From Streptomyces sp. NBC_00091 (lineage in GTDB: Bacteria; Actinomycetota; Actinomycetes; Streptomycetales; Streptomycetaceae), in assembly GCF_026343185.1 (NCBI RefSeq), contig NZ_JAPEMA010000001.1:5704001-5768000 (forward strand): 64,000 bases of DNA. Direction: 5' to 3'. Position numbers and translations under genes: made by a program. Positions 51,903-59,917 of this stretch are shown here, one piece after another (positions within the stretch are counted from its first letter, which is position 1; the number at the start of each line of letters is the position of its first letter). The notes under the pieces were generated by a model that was given only the letters and a program-made list of their open reading frames with translations, had not been told where the DNA came from and ran no database searches.

Positions 51903-52844
51903 ATGTCGCAGGACACAGAGGGCACCATGCGGGCGATGGCGTACGAGCGGTACGGCGGGCCGGAGGTGCTCGCCGAGACCCGGCTGCCGGTACCCAAGGT
52001 CGCACCGGGCGAGGTCCTCGTCCGGGTCCGGTGCGCGGCGGTCAACCCGGTCGACTGGAAGATCATGGCGGGCGGGCTCGACGGCCTGATGGACGCCGTG
52101 TACCCGGTGGTCCCCGGCTGGGACGTGGCCGGCACCGTCGAGATGGTCGGCATCGACGCCCCCGAGTTCACGGCGGGCGACGAGGTCGTGGGCTACGCCC
52201 GCAAGGACTGGGTGCACGGCGGTACCTTCGCCGAGTTCGTCTCCGTCCCCGTACGGTGCCTCGCGCCCAAGCCCGCCTCGCTCACCTGGCAGCAGGCGGC
52301 CGGCCTGCCGCTCGCCGGACTCACCGCCTACCAGCTGCTCACCCGTCTCGGCACGGGCGAGGGCGACACCGTCCTCGTACACGGCGCGGCGGGCGGCGTC
52401 GGCTCCCTCGGCGTCCAGATCGCCCGCGCGCTGGGGGCGCGGGTCATCGGCACCGCCTCCCCGCGCAACCACGACCGGCTGCGCGCCCTCGGCTGCGAAC
52501 CCGTCGCCTACGGGGACGGCCTGACGGAGCGGGTCCGCGCCCTGGCCCCCGAGGGCACCACCGTCGTCGCCGACTTCGTCGGGGGCGTCCTCGACGTCAC
52601 CCGCGCCGTCCTCGCGAAGGACGGCCGCCACGCCTCCGTCGCCGACCACACGGTCCTCGGGGCGGACGGCCAGTGGATGTGGGTGCGCCCCGACGCCGGG
52701 GACCTCGCGGCCCTGGGCCGCCTCGCCGACACGGGCCGGCTGACGGTCACCGTCGCCGAGACCTTCCCGCTGTCCGAGCTCGCCGCCGCCTTCACCCTCA
52801 ACCAGGCCGGCCACACCGCGGGCAAGATCGTCATCGAGATCTGA
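51903..52844 (+). CDS. Zinc-independent medium-chain quinone oxidoreductase-like protein
   Basis: A 313-residue NADPH-dependent MDR protein. The GroES-like N-terminal fold (MRAMAYERYGGPEVL; NPVDWKI) is followed by the Rossmann motif HGAAGGVGSLGVQIARALGA near residue 165. No structural zinc cysteines are seen, which fits the quinone oxidoreductase branch. The likely reaction is reduction of a quinone or enone. ATG 51903 lies 8 bases after GGAGAGG, itself preceded by the GGTTCAC array. It is separated from the RNA ligase gene by 138 bp and is probably independent. Confidence 0.88.
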   Translation: MSQDTEGTMRAMAYERYGGPEVLAETRLPVPKVAPGEVLVRVRCAAVNPVDWKIMAGGLDGLMDAVYPVVPGWDVAGTVEMVGIDAPEFTAGDEVVGYARKDWVHGGTFAEFVSVPVRCLAPKPASLTWQQAAGLPLAGLTAYQLLTRLGTGEGDTVLVHGAAGGVGSLGVQIARALGARVIGTASPRNHDRLRALGCEPVAYGDGLTERVRALAPEGTTVVADFVGGVLDVTRAVLAKDGRHASVADHTVLGADGQWMWVRPDAGDLAALGRLADTGRLTVTVAETFPLSELAAAFTLNQAGHTAGKIVIEI

Positions 52845-52850
52845 GCGGCC

Positions 52851-52869
52851 GCCGGGCGGCCCGCCCGGC
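52851..52869. terminator. Bidirectional hairpin between oxidoreductase and RNA-repair operon
   Basis: GCCGGGCG-GCC-CGCCCGGC is a perfect 8-bp stem with a 3-nt loop in the 39-bp gap between convergent genes. Confidence 0.65.
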
Positions 52870-52883
52870 CCGCCCGGCGCCCG

Positions 52884-55697
52884 TCAGGGAAGGTCCGGGA
52901 CCTCCCCCGACGGGGCCCAGGCCACCTCCACGCCCGGGAGGCCGGCCGCCCACGGCGCGGTGAGGGCGGACAGGGCCGGGGCGTCCGGCGGGGCGGCGCC
53001 CAGGCCGACGGCGTAGCGGGCCAGGGTGGCCGTCCGCTCGAAGGGGCGGGGCCAGGCGTGGGCGTCCGGGAGCCCCGCGAGCAGGGCCCGCAGCCGGCCC
53101 CGCGCCCGGCCCAGCCGCTCCTCGAACTCCCGGGGTGCGTCCGCCCGTACGCTCACCACCGCCCAGGCCGCGTGCCGGCGGTGCAGCGGCGGCGGGGACA
53201 GCAGCCGGCCCAGGCCGTCCGGGTCCGCCTCCAGCACCTCCCAGCCCCGGTACAGCTCCTGGACCAGCAGGTCCCGCAGGCCGGGACCCACCTGCGCGGT
53301 ACAGCTGCGGACGGGCGCGCAGGGGGTGAGCACCGTGACCGGGTCCGCGCGGCGGCCGGCCCCGTCCGAGGGGAGCAGGGACACCGGCTCGCTCCAGTCC
53401 CAGGCGGCCCAGGTCCCGAAGAACTCCCGCCGCAGCGCCGCGGGGGAACGGTCCCCGGCCTCCCGGACGGTCCGCGCCGCCAGCACCGCCCAGGCCAGCC
53501 CCGGCAGCCCCCCGAAGGGCGCCGAGTCCAGCCCCCGCGCCCGCGCCCAGGCCTTCACCTCCCGAGCCAGCCGGGCGAAGGCGGCGTGCTCCGCGCCCAC
53601 GGACTCCCGTACGGCGCCCGCGTCGTCGAGCGCGCTCAGCGCCACGGCCGCCGCCTCGCCCAGCTCCGCCCGCCGGGCCACGGCCAGCGCCGGATCCAGC
53701 TCCCCCGCGGACACCACCACCAGGTCCACGTCCAGCCCGGACGCGCGCAGCCGCAGCCCCGGCACCCGCGCGCCCGTCACCCGGCGCAGCCGCTGGGCCT
53801 CCGGCAGCGCGGCCGCCACCCGCGCCCGCACCCCGGCGGCGTCCGCCGGCCCCGGCAGTACGGCCACCAGGTCCAGGTCGGCCCCCGGCAGCGCGCAGCC
53901 CATGCTGCGGGAACCGGCCGGCCGCACCAGCCCCTCGGGCAGGGCCGCCGCGATCCGGGCCGTGACCCCCTCGGCGGCCCCCGGCTCCTCTACGCCCCCG
54001 GCCGGGGCCCCGGGCCGGGTCCACCGCACCGCACCGGTGCCCAGCTCCACCACCGCCCGTACCCGCATCGGCCCGTCCCCGCGCCGCGACAGCACGGCGA
54101 GCTCCCCGACGCGCGCCGCACGCCCCCCGAGCCGGGCCGCGAACTCCCCTTCCGCCCGCCGCGGATCCCCGCTGCGGCCCAGCGTCAGGTGCGGGGTCCA
54201 CTCCCCGGCGCGCCCCCGGCAGCCCGGGAACCGCTCCGCGAGGGCGCCGCGCAGCTCCTGCCACGGCGTGTCACCGTCCTCGCCCGCCGCCGGGTCCAGC
54301 CACAGCGTGGCGTCCTCCCGGTGCCCGAAGGAGTGCACCCCCTCCAGCCGGGCGGTGAACGGCCGCGTCCGCGCCGCGACCTCGGCCAGCAGCGGCAGCG
54401 CCTCCTCGAAGGAGGACTCGGGCACGAAGCCGAACAGCAGGTTCACGTGCGCCGGCCAGCGCTCCGCCTGCGGGTCGTGCGCCCGGCGCAGCTCCCCGAC
54501 CACCGGGTCGTGCGGCGCCAGCCACGCCACCGCCGTCCGCGCCGTCGCCGGTACGCCGCCCAGTGCGGCCCCCGCGCCCGCGGCCCCGTACTCCACGGTG
54601 GCCTCCACCCCGAAGTGGTCGGAGACGAACAGCCCCTGCGGCCCGGGAGAGTCGCCCCGCAGCCCGGCCGCCCGCACCCGCGCATCGCCGGCCGGCCGCA
54701 GCAGGATCCGGTCCAGCCGGGCCGCCCGCCCCGACAGCGAGCCCACCGCGGCCAGCGGATTGACCCCCGGGTCGAAGGTCGGCGTGTCGTCCCCCGGCCC
54801 GTGCACCTCGTTCCACGCGTCCCGCAGTCCCAGTGCGGCGGCCGGTCCCTCGGCCCCGGACCGGCCGTCGTTGAAGTCGCCGAGCAGCGCCAGCCCCGCG
54901 TCGAGACCGCCCAGCCCCTCGGCGAGGCGCGCCAGTTCGGCCTCCCGCCGGCCGGCCCCGTTCTCGGTGTGGTCGCTGGTCAGGTGCGTCGCGGCGACGA
55001 CCAGCGGCCCGCCCGCGGTGTCCACGGTGACGGCGGTGACCGCCTTGTGCGGGCGCAGCCGGTGCAGCCCCGCCTCCCGCACCGGCAGCCGGCTGAGCAG
55101 CAGCAGTCCGCTGTCCGCCACGTCCGAGCCCTGCGGATCCGTGCCCAGGGTGTACCCGGCCCGCACCCAGGGCGCGGCCAGCAGCATGGCGAGCAGCGCC
55201 GGTTCGACCTCCTGGAGGGCGATCACATCGGCGTCGGCCACCGCCAGGTCCGCCAGCAGCATCGGCCTGCGCCGGGCGGTGGCGATGCGCGGGGCGTCGT
55301 ACCGGTCCCACAGGGTGTTCCAGGTCAGCAGCCGCACGCTCGCCGGAGGGTGCGCGGCCGTCCCGGCCTCGACCGGCCGCCAGGAGCCTTCCGCCGGATC
55401 CCACGCGTGCGGGGTCCGGGCGGTGAAGAACGGCGCGGGCAGCAGCCGCCGGTCCCGCACCCGCCCGGCCTCCGTCGAGTCGATCCGGTCCACACCGGTG
55501 GCCCGGTCCCACACCAGCTCCCCGTCCGCCTCGACGAACAGCACCCGGTGCCAGGGGATGTCTCCGCCGGGCACGAAGGAGGGCAGCGGCACCCGCTTGG
55601 GCGCGGCCCCGCGCTGGAGCAGGCCGAGCGTGAAGCGCGCCGGATCGAACCGGGGGTCCCAGCGGACCTGGTGGTAGAGCTGCTCACTGGTACGCAT
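52884..55697 (-). CDS. Four-domain RNA-end repair protein: MJ1316, EEP, 2H phosphoesterase, poly(A)-polymerase-like
   Basis: A 937-residue fusion. Residues 2-73 form an MJ1316/DUF504 domain (RWDPRFDPARF; IPWHRV; WDR), predicted to recognise cyclic-phosphate RNA ends. Residues 120-365 form an EEP nuclease/phosphatase with WNTLW, LQEVEP, GDFND and SDHFG all intact. Residues 380-545 form a LigT-like 2H domain, with HLT near 499 but HVN instead of H-x-T/S near 415. From 580, a nucleotidyltransferase (GSRSMG, DLD, later DVD) and poly(A)-polymerase helical and RNA-binding parts follow. Together they could open cyclic phosphates, remove phosphates and add nucleotides. The stop of the ligase-kinase gene overlaps the start by one base (TGATG), so the two are coupled. 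Confidence 0.88.
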   Translation of the reverse strand: MRTSEQLYHQVRWDPRFDPARFTLGLLQRGAAPKRVPLPSFVPGGDIPWHRVLFVEADGELVWDRATGVDRIDSTEAGRVRDRRLLPAPFFTARTPHAWDPAEGSWRPVEAGTAAHPPASVRLLTWNTLWDRYDAPRIATARRRPMLLADLAVADADVIALQEVEPALLAMLLAAPWVRAGYTLGTDPQGSDVADSGLLLLSRLPVREAGLHRLRPHKAVTAVTVDTAGGPLVVAATHLTSDHTENGAGRREAELARLAEGLGGLDAGLALLGDFNDGRSGAEGPAAALGLRDAWNEVHGPGDDTPTFDPGVNPLAAVGSLSGRAARLDRILLRPAGDARVRAAGLRGDSPGPQGLFVSDHFGVEATVEYGAAGAGAALGGVPATARTAVAWLAPHDPVVGELRRAHDPQAERWPAHVNLLFGFVPESSFEEALPLLAEVAARTRPFTARLEGVHSFGHREDATLWLDPAAGEDGDTPWQELRGALAERFPGCRGRAGEWTPHLTLGRSGDPRRAEGEFAARLGGRAARVGELAVLSRRGDGPMRVRAVVELGTGAVRWTRPGAPAGGVEEPGAAEGVTARIAAALPEGLVRPAGSRSMGCALPGADLDLVAVLPGPADAAGVRARVAAALPEAQRLRRVTGARVPGLRLRASGLDVDLVVVSAGELDPALAVARRAELGEAAAVALSALDDAGAVRESVGAEHAAFARLAREVKAWARARGLDSAPFGGLPGLAWAVLAARTVREAGDRSPAALRREFFGTWAAWDWSEPVSLLPSDGAGRRADPVTVLTPCAPVRSCTAQVGPGLRDLLVQELYRGWEVLEADPDGLGRLLSPPPLHRRHAAWAVVSVRADAPREFEERLGRARGRLRALLAGLPDAHAWPRPFERTATLARYAVGLGAAPPDAPALSALTAPWAAGLPGVEVAWAPSGEVPDLP

Positions 55698-57457
55698 CAG
55701 ACGTCCTCCCCCTCGCCCCGGAGCCCCCGCAGGCCGCCGGCCGTGTCCTCGATCGTGCCGCCCGCGCCGACGTACCAGGTCCGGTGCGCCTGCCCCGGGT
55801 ACGGCGGGCTGAACCGCCGCAGCTGCGCGGCCAGTACCGGCTCCGGCACGGGATGCGGGCGCACGGCGTTGCGCCGCACCAGCTCCGCCTGCCCGACCAG
55901 CACCACCACCCGGGTGACCAGCGCGTCCCGGCGGGCTGCGACCGCACCGGCCAGGCCGCGCTGCTGCTCGGTGAGGGAGGTGGCGTCCCATACCACGGTG
56001 CCGCCGGCGGCCAGGGCCCGGTCCAGCCGCTCCAGGCCTTCGCGCAGTACCTCCGGATTGGCCCGCTGGTCGGCGCGCGCACCCCGGGCGGCCCGCAGGT
56101 CGTCCAGGCTCACGTACGCGCCGACCCCGGGCAGGGACCGCGCGAAGGTGCTCTTCCCGCTGCCCGAGGGCCCGCACAGCTGCACCAGGCGGGGGTACGC
56201 CGACCCGTCCCGCCAGCGCCAGGTCGCGGCCACCGCCTCCTGCGCGGAGCGGACCGAGCCCCGCCCGAAGGCCTCGCGGGCCTCGGCCCAGCACCGGTCG
56301 GCGGCCTCGGGGTCCAGCTCCGCGAGGGCCTCGCGCAGCCCGGCCCGCAGGGCGCCGAGCGGGTCCGGGCCGAGCAGGCCCGCCTCCTCGGCGCACAGGG
56401 CCGACCACTGCGCGCACTCCCGCGCCCCGGCGGCGTCCTCGCCCCCGGCGCCCGGCAGGGCCAGGGCCAGCTCGTGCAGCACCCCGAGGTCGACGGCCGA
56501 GGCCATCCGCACCAGCCCGGCCCGGCGCTCCGCCTCCGGGAAGGGCCGCCGCAGCGCCGGGTACAGCCCCACCAGGTCCGCCACCCGCCGCGCCGTCCGC
56601 ATCCCGAGCGGCCCCGCCGCGAGCCGCGCCCCGAGGGCGGCCCGGGGCTCGCGGTGCAGGGCGGCGGCCAGCACCCCGGCCAGCCGGGACTCCCCGGTGC
56701 GGCCCATCCCGTCGAGCCGGGCGGTGACCTCGGCGACGGCGCCCTCCACCCCCTCGGCGGCCCGCGCGTCCATCCCGACGGCGGCCAGTAGCCCGGGGGT
56801 GTCCGGCTCGGAGCCCGAACGGACCGCCCACAGCGGGGCGCCCGGGCCGAGCCCGTTGGGCACCACGGGCGCGTACATCCAGTGGGTGCCGGTCTGCACG
56901 TGGCCGCCCCGCACCCACTTGGCCGCGTACCGCCCGAAGTCGGCGCGGTCGAAGCCCGCCGTGGTCCGTACGACGTAGCCCTCCTGGCGGGTGGTGTCGA
57001 TCCGCAGCCTGCGCAGCGCGCGCTCGTCGTAGGTGCCGCGCCAGAGCACCTTCGGGGTGGGGATTCCGAGCCGGGTCAGGAACCGTACGGTCCGGTCCCA
57101 GTCGAGGCAGTGGTCGCCGTCCCACACCGAGAACCCGTAGAACCAGCTGTCCAGTTCCTCGTAGCCGAGCGAGTGGCGGGCGTAGAGGTTCTCCCCGCAC
57201 ACCCGCCACCCCGCGGGTATCCGGGCGCCGATACGGCCCTGGAGGCCCTTGACCCAGGCGCGCGAGGGGTGGTGGCCGGAGTCGAGCGAGCGGGCGTGCA
57301 GCCCGTCCGCGTACAGGGTGGTGTTCTCCCCGTCGAGCTTCTCGGTGACGACCACCACGCGCCCGGCCAGCGCGGACGTCCCGCCGGCCCGCACGTCGTC
57401 CGACGTGGCGCCGGGGGACCACGGCAGGTGCGCCGTACGGGGGTAGTGCGTACGCAT
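55697..57457 (-). CDS. RNA ligase fused to polynucleotide kinase
   Basis: A 586-residue protein. Residues 1-230 are an RNA ligase domain with motif I EKLDGEN (Lys40), ENLYARHSLGYEEL, motif IV EGYVVRT near 157 and motif V AAKWVRG near 177. A helical linker follows, then a P-loop kinase (GPSGSGKST near 426; VSLDDLR; WDATSL; a lid-like QLRRFSPPYPGQ). It should phosphorylate 5'-OH ends and seal RNA, like T4 Rnl1 plus the Pnkp kinase in one chain. ATG 57457 has GGAG 7 bases upstream; GTG 57520 is an alternative. First gene of the coupled repair operon. Confidence 0.9.
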   Translation of the reverse strand: MRTHYPRTAHLPWSPGATSDDVRAGGTSALAGRVVVVTEKLDGENTTLYADGLHARSLDSGHHPSRAWVKGLQGRIGARIPAGWRVCGENLYARHSLGYEELDSWFYGFSVWDGDHCLDWDRTVRFLTRLGIPTPKVLWRGTYDERALRRLRIDTTRQEGYVVRTTAGFDRADFGRYAAKWVRGGHVQTGTHWMYAPVVPNGLGPGAPLWAVRSGSEPDTPGLLAAVGMDARAAEGVEGAVAEVTARLDGMGRTGESRLAGVLAAALHREPRAALGARLAAGPLGMRTARRVADLVGLYPALRRPFPEAERRAGLVRMASAVDLGVLHELALALPGAGGEDAAGARECAQWSALCAEEAGLLGPDPLGALRAGLREALAELDPEAADRCWAEAREAFGRGSVRSAQEAVAATWRWRDGSAYPRLVQLCGPSGSGKSTFARSLPGVGAYVSLDDLRAARGARADQRANPEVLREGLERLDRALAAGGTVVWDATSLTEQQRGLAGAVAARRDALVTRVVVLVGQAELVRRNAVRPHPVPEPVLAAQLRRFSPPYPGQAHRTWYVGAGGTIEDTAGGLRGLRGEGEDV

Positions 57458-57559
57458 GATCGGCTCCAGCTGGGGGAAGGGTGTCCGGTCACTGTAGGTA
57501 TCCACGGCGGGCACATCCACTGGATTAGGGCCGGGGCCGCCGCCGGGGAAGCGTGCCGC

Positions 57560-58060
57560 TCAGTGACACAGGGCGACGATGGCGGGGTCCACCCTTCCCC
57601 GGGCGGCCTCGCACAGGGGGGCCATGTCGTACGTGCGCTGCGGCGCGGGCCGGTACTCGGGGCGTGCGGGCTCCCGCGTGCGCGGCTTCGCGGCCGGGGC
57701 GGCGGCGGGGGCGCGGTGCGCCGGCCGGGCGGGCCGGGCCGACCGGGCGGGGGCGGTACGGCGCGGTGGCCGGTCGTCCGTCCGGGCGGGCCGGTGCGGG
57801 GCGGCGGGTGCCGGCGCGGCCTCGGCGGCCGGGTCCTGAGCCCCGGGGGTCTCCGGCGTCGGCGGATCCTCCGGAAGCCTCCCCAACGGCAGCCCCCGCA
57901 CCACCGGTTGCCGGGGTGCCCATACCGCTCCCGCAGGTGCGGGATCCCTCCCCGGCGCCTCGGCGGGCCCGGGTGCCCGTACGGTCACGCACCCGGTGGC
58001 CAGTACCAGCAGGGCGAGCATCAGGGACAGGGACACGGGCAGGGTCCGGCGCGACGGCAT
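57560..58060 (-). CDS. Pro/Ala-rich lipoprotein with C-terminal two-cysteine motif (paralogue 2)
   Basis: A 166-residue predicted lipoprotein. A signal ends at VLATGC (Cys24), a Pro/Ala/Arg-rich linker of about 120 residues follows, and the C-terminal module LCEAARGRVDPAIVALC is shared with the lipoprotein at 46788. The GCV-S/T-V start of the mature chain is also shared. It lies 102 bp upstream of the ligase-kinase gene on the same strand; co-transcription is possible but the gap allows a separate promoter. ATG 58060. No TTA codon. Family unknown. Confidence 0.75.
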   Translation of the reverse strand: MPSRRTLPVSLSLMLALLVLATGCVTVRAPGPAEAPGRDPAPAGAVWAPRQPVVRGLPLGRLPEDPPTPETPGAQDPAAEAAPAPAAPHRPARTDDRPPRRTAPARSARPARPAHRAPAAAPAAKPRTREPARPEYRPAPQRTYDMAPLCEAARGRVDPAIVALCH

Positions 58061-58326
58061 CCGCCCACACTGCCGTACCGGAGCCTCGGCGGTCGCGCCG
58101 GCTCACACGGACGGGTGAGCGTACGTGGTCGGACCAGCCGCTTTCACACTGCCGGTCCGCGTCACGGACCGTATCAAGATCGACATAATCAGGTGATAAG
58201 GAGGCAGAGGAGCGGTAAAGGTGATCTTCCGGCGGCATGGTCCGCACGGCGCCCGGCCGCCGTAACCCGAGGGCCGGACCGGCTGTTGCACAGGCGGCGG
58301 GTCCACCCACGGTGAACGGAGTACCG

Positions 58327-59334
58327 ATGCCGCAGCTGACCGACGACCCCGGACGGGCGGGCACCTGGATGACCCCGGCGGAGTACGGGGCCTCCCGCGC
58401 CGCCCTGTGGACCGGAGCGACCGTCCTCGTCACCGACCACGACGGGCGGATCCTCCTCCAGACCGTCGACTACCGCTCCGACCGGCTGCTGCCCGGCGGG
58501 GCGGTGGACGCGGGGGAGGCGCCCTCGGCGGCCGCGGCCCGCGAGATGCGCGAGGAACTCGGCGTCGACGGCCACTACCCGCGCGGGCTCGCCGTGGACT
58601 GGATCCCCGCCGACGCCCCCGGAATCCCGCCCGAGATGCGCTTCCCGGGCGAGATCCTGCACGTCTACGACGGCGGCACCTGGACCCCCGAGCGGATCGG
58701 GTCCGTCCGCCTGCCCGCCCAGGAGATCACCGGCATCGACTTCGCCGAGCCCGCCGACCTGCCCGCCCTGATGGACGCGGGCGACGCCCGCCGCGCCCTG
58801 TCCGCCCTCCGGGCCCGGATCAACGGCGCCGGCCCCGCCCTGCTGGAGGACGGCCGCCCCACCGCGCCCACCGCCCTGGACCGGCTCGGGGTCCTGCGCA
58901 CCCGCCGCGTCCCGCAGCACGGCACCTGGCACCCGGGCCCGGTCCCCGCCCGCCTGCCCGTACACGACCACACCGGCTGGCTCTTCGCCCCCGACGGCCG
59001 GGTCCTGCTGCTGGTCGCCCGCGCCACCGGAGCGGCCCACCTGCCCTCCCCGAAGGCGGAGCCCGCCGTGGGGGCGCTGCCCCTCGGCTACCGGTACGCC
59101 GATCAGGGCGCCCTGGCCCGTACCGCGGCCCGGCTCACGGCGGTGTCCCCGGCCGCGGACCCGGCGTACGCCCGGCTGCTGGCCACCCCGGAGCAGGTGC
59201 GGGAGCTCAGCGACTGGGGCCCGGCCGGGCGGCACGAGCTCGCCGCGGCGCACACGGCCCGCGCCCACCTGGGACTGCCCGCCGCGCCCCGTACCCCGCC
59301 CACGGAACTGCCCGAGCAGGGGCTGCGCTGGTGA
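58327..59334 (+). CDS. Nudix hydrolase with a second, degenerate Nudix-like half
   Basis: A 335-residue protein. The Nudix box is complete (GGAVDAGE, then REMREELGV, near residues 57-80), so the N-terminal domain should hydrolyse a nucleoside diphosphate derivative. The C-terminal half repeats the early strands (HTGWLFAPDGRVLLLV against TVLVTDHDGRILL) but its box region lacks the acidic residues (SPKAEPAVG), suggesting a structural partner. ATG 58327 has GGAG; the frame to 58237 is unsupported. It is 55 bp from the next gene. Confidence 0.87.
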   Translation: MPQLTDDPGRAGTWMTPAEYGASRAALWTGATVLVTDHDGRILLQTVDYRSDRLLPGGAVDAGEAPSAAAAREMREELGVDGHYPRGLAVDWIPADAPGIPPEMRFPGEILHVYDGGTWTPERIGSVRLPAQEITGIDFAEPADLPALMDAGDARRALSALRARINGAGPALLEDGRPTAPTALDRLGVLRTRRVPQHGTWHPGPVPARLPVHDHTGWLFAPDGRVLLLVARATGAAHLPSPKAEPAVGALPLGYRYADQGALARTAARLTAVSPAADPAYARLLATPEQVRELSDWGPAGRHELAAAHTARAHLGLPAAPRTPPTELPEQGLRW

Positions 59335-59389
59335 GGGACCCGGCCCGCCAATGCCGCTCCCGCGGCGGCCGGTCCCGCAGCATGGGGCC

Positions 59390-59881
59390 ATGACCGACAG
59401 CGTGATCGACTACACCCTCTACATCCAGACCGACCCCGCCCGGGTATGGCAGGCCCTCACCGACCCGGCCTACACCCGGCGCTACTGGGGCCTGAGCTTC
59501 GAGACGGACTGGGCGGTGGGCTCGCGGATGGACTGGGTCGAGCGGGGGGCCCGTACCAGCGACCCCGAACAGGTGGTGCTGGAGTGCGTCCCGGACCGCA
59601 GGCTCTCCTACACCTGGCACACCTTCACCCCCCAGTGGGCGGCCTCCGCCGGGATCGCCGAGGAGCTGCGGGCCGAGCTGGCCGGGGAGCCGCGCACGCG
59701 GGTGACGTACGAGATCGAGCCGGTCGGGGACACCCTCGCCCGGCTCACCGTCCGCCACGAGGGCTTCACCCCGGGCGGCGCCCTCTTCGGCATGTGCTCC
59801 CGGGCCTGGCCGATGCTGGCCTCCAGCATCAAGACCCTCCTGGAGACCGGCGCCCCGCTCCCCGCGCCGGACGCCTCCTAG
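59390..59881 (+). CDS. SRPBCC (AHSA1-like) family protein
   Basis: A 163-residue START/SRPBCC-fold protein. The family pattern is visible as YIQTDPARVWQALTDPAYTRRYWG near the start, the WVERG and YTWHTF strands, and the long C-terminal helix (WPMLASSIKTLLETG). Such proteins bind hydrophobic ligands or act as stress-related partners; the ligand is unknown. ATG 59390 is 55 bp after the Nudix gene on the same strand. Confidence 0.87.
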   Translation: MTDSVIDYTLYIQTDPARVWQALTDPAYTRRYWGLSFETDWAVGSRMDWVERGARTSDPEQVVLECVPDRRLSYTWHTFTPQWAASAGIAEELRAELAGEPRTRVTYEIEPVGDTLARLTVRHEGFTPGGALFGMCSRAWPMLASSIKTLLETGAPLPAPDAS

Positions 59882-59917
59882 CCCCGTACGCCTCCTGGCC
59901 CCGGACGCGTCCACGGC

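Noticed and set aside
58221..58265. 14-codon frame with AGGAG upstream of the Nudix gene, possible leader peptide
   Set aside because: No regulatory codon run, no attenuator hairpin and a different gene function than known leader-controlled operons; insufficient support.
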